A stretch of DNA of 11,025 nucleotides from Desulfobacterales bacterium. Lineage in GTDB: Bacteria > Desulfobacterota > Desulfobacteria > Desulfobacterales > Desulfobacteraceae. The position numbers and the translations under genes were made by a program. The stretch's first letter is position 1; every line of letters starts with the position of its first letter. The stretch lies in NCBI GenBank assembly GCA_022361535.1, contig JAKSAU010000952.1, positions 1-11,025 of the forward strand, in the 5' to 3' direction. The notes below the pieces were generated by a model. The model saw only the letters and a program-made list of their open reading frames with translations. It did no database searches and was not told where the DNA came from. This document shows positions 1 to 6,754 of this stretch, in pieces.

Positions 1-620
1 GATTTGGCAAGTTTGGATGCAGATCCTGCATCAGGTGCAAACCCGTCAGCACCGATTTCATCTGCAAAAGCCTGGGTAACCGGGGCACCGCCAACCATGA
101 TTTTAACCTTATCCCTAAGACCTGCTTCGACAATGGCATCAACTGTCTGTTTCATGGCAGGCATTGTGGTGGTTAAAAGTGCTGACAGGCATACGATTTT
201 TGCATCTTTCTCTTTGATCTGGGCAACAAAGTCTTCGGGAGCAATATCAACCCCAAGATTATGAACGGTCATGCCCGCACTTTCCATCATCATGGCAACA
301 AGATTCTTCCCGATATCATGGAGATCGCCTTTAACCGTACCGATAACAACAGCCGCACCCTGATCGCTGCCGCTTTCACCCAGCAACGGCTTTAAAACAG
401 TCACGCAGGCACCCATGGCCTGAGCAGCCATAAGTACTTCAGGAATGAACATGTCTCCGTTTTCCATTTTTTCTCCAACGATATCCATACCGGCAATCAG
501 GCCCTGGTTTAGGATATCGATTGCCGGGGTTCCTTCATCCAAGGCCCTGTTTACCAGGTTCTCAAGGCCTGCCTGATCGCAGCCGACAAGGGCCTCCTGC
601 ATCGCGTTGAAATCTGCCAT
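1..620 (-). CDS. Methylamine corrinoid protein, MtbC/MttC type (C-terminus cut by window edge)
   Basis: Cytoplasmic B12-binding carrier that accepts a methyl group from a methylamine methyltransferase on Co(I) and passes it to a second methyltransferase. Read from ATG at 620-618, the frame is open for 206 codons to the window edge; the family is about 210-217 residues, so roughly ten residues are missing. Residues 1-85 form the helical cap (MtaC/MtbC-like N-terminal domain, with GEKMENGDMFIPEVLMAAQA at 49-68). Residues 88-206 are the Rossmann-like B12 domain with the base-off cobalt-ligand motif D99-L-H101-D-I-G104, then SALLTTTM (146-153) and VGGAPVT (176-182), all typical of the methylamine corrinoid group. 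A good SD (AGGAG, 628-632) lies 7 bases upstream. It is the last visible gene of the mttB-mtbB-rocD operon, so it is the obvious partner of MttB and MtbB. Sequence alone does not separate MtbC from MttC; one protein may serve all the methyltransferases here. Confidence 0.93.
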   Translation of the reverse strand, partial: MADFNAMQEALVGCDQAGLENLVNRALDEGTPAIDILNQGLIAGMDIVGEKMENGDMFIPEVLMAAQAMGACVTVLKPLLGESGSDQGAAVVIGTVKGDLHDIGKNLVAMMMESAGMTVHNLGVDIAPEDFVAQIKEKDAKIVCLSALLTTTMPAMKQTVDAIVEAGLRDKVKIMVGGAPVTQAFADEIGADGFAPDAGSASKLAK

Positions 621-671
621 TTTTTATCTCCTATATCTCTTTTTAAGCGTTCAATTATTTCAGTGGATAGG

Positions 672-714
672 TGCGAAAGGGTATGGGAAAAACCGTGGAA
701 TCCACCCTTTCGCA
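672..714 (-). repeat. Long perfect stem-loop between rocD and the corrinoid gene
   Basis: TGCGAAAGGGT (672-682) is matched exactly by ACCCTTTCGCA (704-714), giving an 11-bp stem around a 21-base loop. The loop and right arm also hold GTGGAATCCAC (696-706), a small competing hairpin. Read on the minus strand there is no T-run after the stem, so it does not look like an intrinsic terminator. It sits in the 107-base gap between the rocD stop and the corrinoid start, where an RNA-processing or mRNA-stabilising element would allow the corrinoid gene to be expressed at a different level. That role is inference. Confidence 0.6.
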
Positions 715-727
715 TCATAGTCGCCAG

Positions 728-1936
728 TTATTGATTCAAAATCTCGCGGATTTTGTCTGTGGCCCACTCCACCTCTTCACGGGTAATGACCAATGGCGGC
801 GCAAACCTTAAGGTGTATGTATGGGTTTCCTTGCAAAGGATGCCACAAGCTTTGAGCTCTTCAGCCACGCGACGGGCACCTCCTTGGGTGCCTTCCTTAA
901 GTTCAATGGCGATCATTAGCCCTCTTCCGCGGATCTCTTTGATCGCAGGGTTTTCGATATCCAAAAGCCGTTCAAGGAAATAGCTGCCCATCTCTTTTGC
1001 ATTGTCGATCATGCCTTCTTCAACCAGCACTTTAAGTGCCGTCCTTGCCACACTGCAGGCAAGTGGATTCCCACCGAAAGTAGAACCATGCTGACCGGGT
1101 TTGAGGGTTCCAAGTACTTCGGTATTGGATAACACAGCAGAAACCGGATAAAAACCGCCTGAAAGGGCCTTGCCGATCAGGGTCATGTCCGCCTCAATGC
1201 CTTCGTGTTCTTCAGCCAGAAGTGCACCTGTCCGGCCAAGGCCTGTCTGGATTTCGTCCAGGATCAGCATGATATTTTTCCGGTTGCAGATGTCTCTGAC
1301 CTTTTTAAGATATCCTTCTGGCGGGATAATAACTCCTGCTTCGCCCTGAATGGGCTCTACCATAAAGGCAACCGTGTTTTCAGTGATGGCAAGTTCAAGC
1401 GCATCTGCATCTCCATATGGAATTACTTTAAAGCCCGGCGCAAAGGGGCCAAAGTTATCCCTGGCATTGGGATCGGTAGAAAAACCGACAATTCCTAACG
1501 TCCGGCCATGGAAATTGTCTTCGCAGACAATGATTTCAGCCTTGTCCTTTTCCACGCCCTTGACCTCATACCCCCATTTGCGGACAGACTTGATGGCCGT
1601 CTCAACCGCTTCTGCACCGGAGTTCATGGGCAGCACTTTATGGGTGTTGGTCAGTTTGCATAGCTCTTCATAAAGCAATGGCAGCTGGTCGTTCCTGAAT
1701 GCCCGCGAGGTTAAAGTCAATTTATCAGCCTGGCTGACCATGGCTTCTTTAATTTTGGGATGGCAATGGCCCTGGTTTACTGCTGAATAGGCAGACAGGC
1801 AGTCCATGTATCGGTTGCCGTCTACATCCCAGACCCAAACACCTTCACCCCGGGTAAGAACCACATCCAATGGTTTGTAATTGTTAGCCCCGTAATTATT
1901 TTCAAGATCGATTAATTCTTTTGTTTTCATGAGCAT
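728..1936 (-). CDS. rocD: Ornithine delta-aminotransferase (class III, PLP-dependent)
   Basis: Transfers the delta-amino group of L-ornithine to 2-oxoglutarate, giving glutamate-5-semialdehyde/P5C and glutamate. The 402-residue length matches RocD/OAT. Diagnostic blocks follow the animal and Bacillus enzymes closely: [16 protein letters not shown] (47-62; Tyr50 lies at the place of the ornithine-specificity tyrosine of human OAT), [10 protein letters not shown] (71-80), [12 protein letters not shown] (99-110), [10 protein letters not shown] (193-202), [11 protein letters not shown] (228-238), the PLP lysine K256 in [21 protein letters not shown] (283-294) and the C-terminal RFAPPLVI. These favour true OAT over acetylornithine or GABA aminotransferase. 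The first ATG (1936-1934) is preferred over the one at 1930 because the SD GGAG(A) at 1946-1950 is 9 bases away rather than 15. The gap to the mtbB stop is only 13 bases and the SD abuts that stop, so the genes are co-transcribed. Its presence inside a methylamine operon is unexpected. The assignment is strong; its role here is not known. Confidence 0.92.
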   Translation of the reverse strand: MLMKTKELIDLENNYGANNYKPLDVVLTRGEGVWVWDVDGNRYMDCLSAYSAVNQGHCHPKIKEAMVSQADKLTLTSRAFRNDQLPLLYEELCKLTNTHKVLPMNSGAEAVETAIKSVRKWGYEVKGVEKDKAEIIVCEDNFHGRTLGIVGFSTDPNARDNFGPFAPGFKVIPYGDADALELAITENTVAFMVEPIQGEAGVIIPPEGYLKKVRDICNRKNIMLILDEIQTGLGRTGALLAEEHEGIEADMTLIGKALSGGFYPVSAVLSNTEVLGTLKPGQHGSTFGGNPLACSVARTALKVLVEEGMIDNAKEMGSYFLERLLDIENPAIKEIRGRGLMIAIELKEGTQGGARRVAEELKACGILCKETHTYTLRFAPPLVITREEVEWATDKIREILNQ

Positions 1937-1949
1937 CTGTCGTGTCTCC

Positions 1950-3353
1950 TTAACCCTTCAAATGCTTGTGGTACAGGTCCACCGAGTGGATGGAAATGTC
2001 CAAAAGTTTGGCGATTTTTGTTTTGGCGGCAATCCCTGCATATTCAACATGGTCGGGTATAACGGAACTTAGCCCCAGTTCCTCCCTTTTTTTAGCCATG
2101 AAGGTTTCATCAGTCAGGTTTGCAACCTGTGTATTTAACTTTTCGGCGACATACGCTTTGGCCTGATCGATTTTCATCTTGCGTGTCAGCTGCATCCAGG
2201 CGACCAGATCTCCGGCCGTCCGGACACCGCCCATGCATGATGACACGATCTGAGCGATGGCTACCCCGTGGGAATCTCCTGTACCCACCTACAACCCGTC
2301 GGCTTTGCCGATCTCCACAAGCGCTTTGGCACACCGGGTTGAATCACCTATTGGCGGCAGCAGGGTCATTGGCATACCGCCGACGCCCATGCCCGAATTG
2401 GCATGAACAGGAATCGGGCTTTCATCAGAGCATGCCTTTGTAAACGTAACGGTTCTTGCAAGATTGTAAGGGGTTGATTTGCCTGTTTCCGTATTTACGG
2501 CAATACCAAATACGTCAACACCTGCCTTGGCGGCCACCTTGGCCTGGCTGTGAGGGAACATACCTGCCAGGCGTTCGCCCTCGAAGGTCAGTTCGCCATG
2601 CATGCCCATGACCATTTCACCTGCCATACCCATTTCAACAGGCATGTCCGGCATTTTTTCCTTCATGTCTTTGACCGTATTCAAGCACCCCCAGAAATCA
2701 GCATCACCGGCCGAACCTGAAGTGTCAAGATTCATGGCTTCGCAACCGACTTCATAAAGGTTCTCGGCCACGTCCATGATATCCCGTCGCATATGCTCGG
2801 CTGCTTCTTCCTGGACTTCTTTGGCCTTGTCAAATTCGAACTTGGATAAATACTCGGAGGGGGATTCCACAGGTCCTGTGGGGTGGTAGTACATGCCCAT
2901 GTTTGGCTGGGACCCGTATACCAGCGGAATGGTCGTCAGCATTGAGATGGCTTTGTAATGCGATCGTGCATACCCGATGGCGGATTTTACAGGCTTGTAG
3001 GAATAGTCGGGAAAGCCAAGTCCGCAGGTGTCCCCGCAATATACCCGCTCGTACATCAAAATGCTCTGGTGGTCGGATATGGGAATGGCATGTCCTGCAC
3101 TGGGGCGTCCCCATGAGGGCATCAGTCCTGCCCCGTCATCTGTTACCACCACCTCTTTGCCTGGTTCAACCGAAACGGTTCTGCCAGGCTGGCTGAAGAT
3201 ATCCACCATATGGTCGATGTCTTCAGGCGTCAGCGGATCAATCTTTCCCTTTTTAGCGGCTGCTTCACTGCCTTGGACAATGTCGTTTCGCAGCTCATTC
3301 CGGGTAAGCTCAATCCTAACGCCGTCACCAAGACTTGTTGTGATTGATTTCAT
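1950..3353 (-). CDS. mtbB: Dimethylamine methyltransferase MtbB, pyrrolysine protein (in-frame UAG)
   Basis: Transfers a methyl group from dimethylamine to its Co(I) corrinoid protein, releasing monomethylamine; cytoplasmic. The frame runs 354 codons from ATG 3353-3351, meets TAG at 2291-2289, and continues without shift for 112 codons to a TAA at 1952-1950. Reading UAG as pyrrolysine gives 467 residues with Pyl at 355; Methanosarcina MtbB is also 467 residues with Pyl at about 356. Conserved MtbB blocks lie on both sides: [62 protein letters not shown] and [11 protein letters not shown] before the UAG, and [25 protein letters not shown] and IAKLLDIS after it. The homology across the codon argues strongly for readthrough rather than a nonsense mutation. 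An SD (AAGGA, 3362-3366) is 8 bases upstream. It lies 76 bases after mttB and 13 before rocD. A UAG-blind annotation would split it in two, the second part falsely starting at GTG 2288-2286. Confidence 0.96.
2289..2291 (-). other. In-frame amber (UAG) codon read as pyrrolysine in mtbB
   Basis: The plus strand reads CTA, so the mRNA reads UAG, in the context GAC GGG TTG TAG GTG GGT. Its place matches the catalytic Pyl of MtbB, following a V/A-DG-[IL] segment as in the archaeal enzyme (here KADGL). The reading frame and family homology continue directly after it. Pyl at this site is thought to position and activate the methylamine for attack by Co(I). Decoding requires tRNA-Pyl and PylS, which are not in this window. 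Confidence 0.94.
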
Positions 3354-3429
3354 GTGGTTTTTCCTTAAACGTTTTTAATCCCTTGTAATACTTATTTTCA
3401 CTGTTACAGGGGCTTATTTGTTCCGGGCA

Positions 3430-4920
3430 TCAGTTAATAACGCCCAATTCTTTTTCTGTTTCTTTGATTATTTCGTCTATTTCCTTCCGGGTTTGGGCTG
3501 GTAATTCCTTGGGTTCGTGTGTTTCAAGGATTGTCCGTGCCTGCTCCATTGCCCTGTGGTGAAGGTCTGTAGACCCTGCATTTTTCCACCGGTCATAATT
3601 GACCCGATCCATCAGCTTCGGGTTCATGGCATCTGCACAGTGCTTGAATGTGCTTGGGTGGGTGAGATAATTTCCCGAATGTCCGACCTCCTTGATCAGA
3701 TCCACGGAAAGGGTCTCTTCGTTCACCTCAAATCCTTTGACAATGTGCTTGATGGCAGTATTGATTTCATCATCCACGATCAGCTTGCCGTAATCCAGGG
3801 CCATTCCGCTGTCCACCATACCTGTTCCGTATATCAGATTGGCACCTGCCAAAGCTGCCGGAAGAGCGGTGAGAAGGGATTCATACCCTGCCTGGGCATC
3901 GCATACTTTTGAATCCACCTAGCCGCCGGAGACCCGGACGGGAATCAAATAGTACTTTCCCATCTGGGCCAGGGCCGCATTTAATATGGCCCCTTCAGGT
4001 GAGCCCACAGCCGCGGTTCCGAATCTCATGTCAAGGGCCGTGGTGGAAGATGAATAAAACATGGGCGCACCAGGTTTTACAAGCTGTCCTAATGTGATCC
4101 CTGACAGGACTTCTGCATTATGCTGGACAACCGTACCTGCCAAATGAACTGGAGCTGTACCGCCGGCAAGACACATGGATAATACCGATGTCGTGAATCC
4201 GTGCTCAACTGCTGCCATAAGTACCTCGGAGCAGTCATCAACCAACTGCAGGGGGCTGACGACACAGACACCTGTAAAAAAGAAAGGCCGCTTTCTAAAT
4301 GCGTCTTTTCCCAAAACCGCTTCGCCCATGGCTGCCATTTTGGGGATCAGGTCGGCTGTCGGCGGGATGGCCTCAACCGGCTTGTCCGTGTTGGACATCA
4401 TGGCCGCGAGTGTATGCATGGTCTCTGTTACAGGGGATTTGTCTGTGGCATTGAGCATTGAAATGAGAATATCCAGGCTGTCCAGACTGTCCATAATCCG
4501 GGTTACCTCAACCACATCCTGTTTTAATGCTTCACGGCGTTCACCTGTATTGATGTCATTGACCCAGACTGTGGACCCAAAATTGATGAAGCCTAAAGAG
4601 TCTCCTCCCATATGGTGGTCCCTGTCTTCTGTCCGCCCGGGAATGACGATTTTGGATGGCGTTGTTTCAATTGCCTTTTCCACCATATCCGGGGGCAGAT
4701 AGACCCTGTTGGTCTCTTTATCGATCCTGGCACCATGGTCAGAAAAGATTTCCTGTGCTTTGGGGCTGGGAACGACAATGCCAGTGGTCTTCAGCAGTTC
4801 CAGGCTGGCTTCATGAATTTTCCCGCAGTCATCACGGCTTAATCCTGACAAGCCGAAGCGACCGGGTAAAGCCCCTAAAAGTGGGGCTTGGGCAGCTCCT
4901 GCTGCCTGATGTGTCATCAT
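3430..4920 (-). CDS. mttB: Trimethylamine methyltransferase MttB, pyrrolysine protein (in-frame UAG)
   Basis: Demethylates trimethylamine to dimethylamine, methylating a Co(I) corrinoid protein; cytoplasmic. An in-frame TAG at 3921-3919 interrupts an otherwise continuous frame that ends at TGA (3432-3430). With UAG as pyrrolysine and ATG at 4920-4918 as start, the protein has 496 residues and Pyl at 334, the position reported for Methanosarcina MttB (495 residues). Family blocks: LSRDDCGKIHEASLELL near the N-terminus, MVEKAIETTPSKI, VHLAGTVVQHNAEVLSGI, APMFYSSSTTALDMRFGTAAVGSPEGA, then SGG-Pyl-VDSKVCDAQAGYES, LPAALAGANLIYGTGM and a C-terminal LETHEP. The frame is open to a GTG at 4926, but that GTG is part of the SD, so ATG 4920 (or 4917) is the start. 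First gene of the mttB-mtbB-rocD-corrinoid operon. A UAG-blind reading would leave a false second gene starting at GTG 3918-3916. Confidence 0.96.
3919..3921 (-). other. In-frame amber (UAG) codon read as pyrrolysine in mttB
   Basis: Context in the mRNA sense is TCC GGC GGC TAG GTG GAT, codon 334 counted from ATG 4920. It falls between a GG pair and DSKVxDxQAGYE, the expected flanks of the MttB Pyl residue, and the homology continues unshifted after it. Both amber codons of this window are followed by the same GTGG. Confidence 0.94.
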
Positions 4921-4922
4921 AG

Positions 4923-4931
4923 TCACCTCCT
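4923..4931 (-). promoter_or_regulatory. Near-perfect Shine-Dalgarno that fixes the mttB start
   Basis: The minus strand reads AGGAGGTGA, a nine-base complement to the 16S rRNA 3' end, 5-8 bases from the two ATGs at 4920 and 4917. The GTG at 4926-4924 lies inside it and therefore cannot be the start. Starting at 4920 puts Pyl at residue 334, in agreement with the family. Confidence 0.8.
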
Positions 4932-4949
4932 GTTAAATGTATTTCAAAG

Positions 4950-4964
4950 TTGTATACAATTATA
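4950..4964 (-). promoter_or_regulatory. mttB promoter element with palindromic operator candidate
   Basis: On the minus strand a perfect -10 hexamer TATAAT (4964-4959) runs directly into the perfect 10-bp palindrome TTGTATACAA (4959-4950), which would cover the transcription start. No good -35 is visible (CAGCAG at 17-bp spacing), so the promoter may need an activator or not be a plain sigma-70 one. The same TGTATACA core recurs upstream of the mttB-like and transporter genes. Palindromes with a GTATAC core are bound by several GntR-family regulators; which protein binds here is unknown. Confidence 0.5.
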
Positions 4965-4974
4965 ATCAGTCTAA

Positions 4975-4999
4975 AATATGCCTGCTGGGCAGGCATATT
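4975..4999 (-). terminator. Hairpin terminator after the mttB-like gene
   Basis: AATATGCCTGC (4975-4985) and GCAGGCATATT (4989-4999) form a perfect 11-bp stem with a 3-base loop. It starts 26 bases after the stop of the mttB-like gene. In the minus direction the stem ends in TATTTT, a short T-run, so it is a plausible but not strong intrinsic terminator. It separates the mttB-like gene from the mttB operon, which has its own -10 and operator immediately after it. Confidence 0.6.
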
Positions 5000-5025
5000 C
5001 TTATATCTTAATTTACTTGTTTGCC

Positions 5026-6468
5026 TTACAAACCAGATTCGATACGTTTTATGATTGCCAGCAGCTCTTCTTCATTTTCAAGGGCTGGTGGTTCATGGGT
5101 TTCAAGAAGTTGTTTTGCTTTTGTCTTAGCGTGGTCCTGGGTGGATGGTTTGCCTGCGGCCTCCCACTGGGCATATGCAGTGCGGTCAATAACCGTTGGC
5201 TGCCAGGCAGAACGAAGATGCTTGATGGTATGCGGGTCTGTCATAAAATGCTTTTGGGGACCTACCCGGTCGACAACATCCACGGCCAGGGTTTCGTCAT
5301 CCACAACAATACCCTGGGCTACATTACGGATTACATCGTAAATTTCACAATCCATAAGCAGTTGCTCAAAAGAGAAAATGGTGGCAGCATGGGTAAGCCC
5401 TGCTCCGCACATCATGTCTGCCCTGGCAAACTGGCTAACTGCTCCGGAAATTGAGTTCTCCACTGCAGAATGCCATCCTGTCCTTTTCGCGCCTGTAGCA
5501 AAGGTTCCTACATTGGCAGGCAGTTTGTAATGATGGGCCAGTTGTGCTGAAGCAGCCTGTAAAAGAAAATCCTCTGGCCCGCCGGCGGTTACCGCTCCGG
5601 TCCTCAACTCCATGAATGTGGCACAGGAACCGTAAAAGGTTGGGGCTCCCTGATAAAACTGTTGAAGAAAGGTAATGCCTGCAAGAATTTCGGCATTTCC
5701 CATAGCAATGTTACCGGCTATGGTGGCAGGTGCCGTAGCACAACCAATCTGCATGTTCAAAAAGCCCACGGGCACACCAGCTTCGCCAAAGATCAGTGCT
5801 GCCTCAAGCGCGTCTTCTTCATAAGAGAGCGGGCTTGTGCTGCATTGAAAATTGGAAATAATCGGGTTGGCTCTCAGCGCCTCTTTTCCGCCTGCAACGA
5901 CTGCGGCTATTTCTACGGAACCTTTTGCAGTTACAGGGTTCACAGCAGTCATAGCCTGAATATGTTTACCAGAGCTTTTGAGCAGGGCGAAAAGTTCGTA
6001 AAGGGGTTGGACAGCGGCGGGTTTGTCCTGGGCAGAAAGGCAGGGCCACATGAATGCGACTTGGGGAAGGGCGTCTGCCACCCGCCCTGCGTCACAAAGG
6101 TCCTGGAACGTTGATGTCCTGACCTCACCGGTGTCAATGTCTTGTATTTTAACCCCTGTCCCGTCCATGGTCAGGTATCCGTTGTTCCCATCCAGGGGCA
6201 GACTGTTCTCCGGATTTCGTGCACCGAGTGTGTAGGTTGACGGACTTGTTTCCAGTGCTTTTTCAACCATGGATGCTGAAAAATATACCCGGTGGTTTTC
6301 CCTGTCCACCCTGGCGCCGGCTTTTTCAAGATGATCGTATCTATGATCTGAAAGCTCCATGGCCATTCCGGTTTTTTCAAGTATTTGAACAGAGGCATCA
6401 TGGATACGGGCGATTTCATCGTCGCTCAATATTGTTAAATTGCCTTTGAAATTAACACTGTCTATCAT
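5026..6468 (-). CDS. MttB-superfamily corrinoid-dependent methyltransferase without pyrrolysine
   Basis: A 480-residue, uninterrupted member of the trimethylamine methyltransferase superfamily (COG5598 type). It aligns with the adjacent MttB along its length: LSDDEIARIHDASVQILEKTG (15-35) with its counterpart, GARVDRENHRVYFSASMVEKALETSPS (51-77), IQDIDTGE (108-115), ATIAGNIAMGNAEILAGITF (248-267), GAPTFYGSCATFMELRTGAV (274-293) and the terminal LLETHEPPAL. At the Pyl position my alignment places Ala324 (VGTFATGAKRTGWHSAVEN). Non-Pyl relatives of known function (MtgB, MtpB, MtcB, MtyB) demethylate glycine betaine, proline betaine, carnitine or gamma-butyrobetaine through a corrinoid protein; the substrate here cannot be read from sequence. 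The start ATG 6468-6466 follows a modest SD (AGGGA) about 9 bases upstream. It is a monocistronic unit: own promoter region, divergent from the transporter operon, ending at a hairpin. No corrinoid gene is adjacent, so it probably shares the one at 1-620. Confidence 0.9.
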   Translation of the reverse strand: MIDSVNFKGNLTILSDDEIARIHDASVQILEKTGMAMELSDHRYDHLEKAGARVDRENHRVYFSASMVEKALETSPSTYTLGARNPENSLPLDGNNGYLTMDGTGVKIQDIDTGEVRTSTFQDLCDAGRVADALPQVAFMWPCLSAQDKPAAVQPLYELFALLKSSGKHIQAMTAVNPVTAKGSVEIAAVVAGGKEALRANPIISNFQCSTSPLSYEEDALEAALIFGEAGVPVGFLNMQIGCATAPATIAGNIAMGNAEILAGITFLQQFYQGAPTFYGSCATFMELRTGAVTAGGPEDFLLQAASAQLAHHYKLPANVGTFATGAKRTGWHSAVENSISGAVSQFARADMMCGAGLTHAATIFSFEQLLMDCEIYDVIRNVAQGIVVDDETLAVDVVDRVGPQKHFMTDPHTIKHLRSAWQPTVIDRTAYAQWEAAGKPSTQDHAKTKAKQLLETHEPPALENEEELLAIIKRIESGL

Positions 6469-6528
6469 TTTTTTAATTCCCTATATGGTAACGTCTATAC
6501 ATGTGATTTATTTGGCACATTTATTACA

Positions 6529-6557
6529 TACATAAAGTGTATACAATATTAAGTCAA
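6529..6557 (-). promoter_or_regulatory. Candidate promoter of the mttB-like gene with operator in the spacer
   Basis: The minus strand has TTGACT (6557-6552) and, 17 bases on, TATGTA (6534-6529), a good -35 with a weak -10. The spacer contains TTGTATACAC (6546-6537), including the TGTATACA palindrome (6538-6545) also found before mttB. A repressor bound there would block RNA polymerase. The 5' leader would be about 55 bases. Transcription start and binding are inferred. Confidence 0.4.
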
Positions 6558-6577
6558 GTGTTTGTAAAAGAAAACCC

Positions 6578-6598
6578 GGTATACAAAAAATATACAAT
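6578..6598. repeat. Paired TATACAA half-sites, 11 bp apart
   Basis: GGTATACAA (6578-6586) and ATATACAAT (6590-6598) repeat TATACAA in direct orientation with an 11-bp period, about one helical turn. The same TATACAA occurs at 6540-6546 (40 bp away) and 6737-6743. The phased arrangement in the divergent promoter region suggests binding of one regulator to one face of the helix. Confidence 0.4.
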
Positions 6599-6601
6599 TG
6601 C

Positions 6602-6630
6602 TTGCATTCATAGTTGAATCCAACTATAGG
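6602..6630 (+). promoter_or_regulatory. Candidate transporter-operon promoter with inverted repeat
   Basis: TTGCAT (6602-6607) and TATAGG (6625-6630) are spaced by 17 bases; both are weak matches to sigma-70 boxes. Between them sits ATAGTTG-AATC-CAACTAT (6610-6627), a perfect 7-bp inverted repeat different from the TGTATACA sites. It may be a second operator. An isolated TTGACA at 6682-6687 is an alternative -35, but no good -10 follows it. Confidence 0.3.
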
Positions 6631-6734
6631 ATAAAGATGCGCCATATAGTAAAATTTTGCTGAGCCGGATGGGGATAGCTGTTGACAAAAACCGGAGGCA
6701 ATGTTACTGGACACAAAGATTAGCGAACAAAAAA

Positions 6735-6742
6735 TGTATACA
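6735..6742. promoter_or_regulatory. Third TGTATACA palindrome, at the head of the transporter operon
   Basis: An exact copy of the 8-bp palindrome seen before mttB (4951-4958) and the mttB-like gene (6538-6545), again followed by A. If translation of the ATPase starts at TTG 6755, this site lies in the untranslated leader or promoter rather than inside the gene. I found no further copies in the coding parts of the window by eye. Confidence 0.4.
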
Positions 6743-6754
6743 ATGGAGATCATT

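Noticed and set aside
621..727. Cobalamin riboswitch ahead of the corrinoid gene
   Set aside because: The 107-base gap is too short for a B12 riboswitch, lies inside an operon, and lacks a recognisable B12 box; only the plain stem-loop is present.
3380..3412. Hairpin between mttB and mtbB (CCCTTGTAA / TTACAGGGG)
   Set aside because: In the transcribed minus strand the T-G pair becomes an A-C mismatch, the loop is 15 bases and no T-run follows, so it is not a terminator and is probably chance.
3870..3921. PYLIS-like structure after the mttB amber codon
   Set aside because: Only 4-bp stems can be drawn, so there is nothing beyond chance.
4175..4702. 175-residue open frame on the plus strand, opposite mttB
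   Set aside because: It lies entirely antisense to a well-supported gene, resembles no family I recognise and has low-complexity Ser-rich composition expected of a shadow frame.
1950..4926. mtbB and mttB as nonsense-mutated pseudogenes or as four separate genes
   Set aside because: Both amber codons fall precisely at the known Pyl positions, the frame and family homology continue beyond them, and the joined lengths match the family.
6513..6527. Sigma-54 promoter, TGGCAC-N5-TTAC
   Set aside because: The -24 element is perfect but the essential GC of the -12 element is replaced by AC, and the -35/-10 candidates explain the region as well.
6682..6710. Sigma-70 promoter with TTGACA at 6682-6687
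   Set aside because: The -35 is perfect, but the hexamer at 17-bp spacing (TACTGG) and its neighbours are poor -10 boxes. Kept only as an alternative in the promoter entry.
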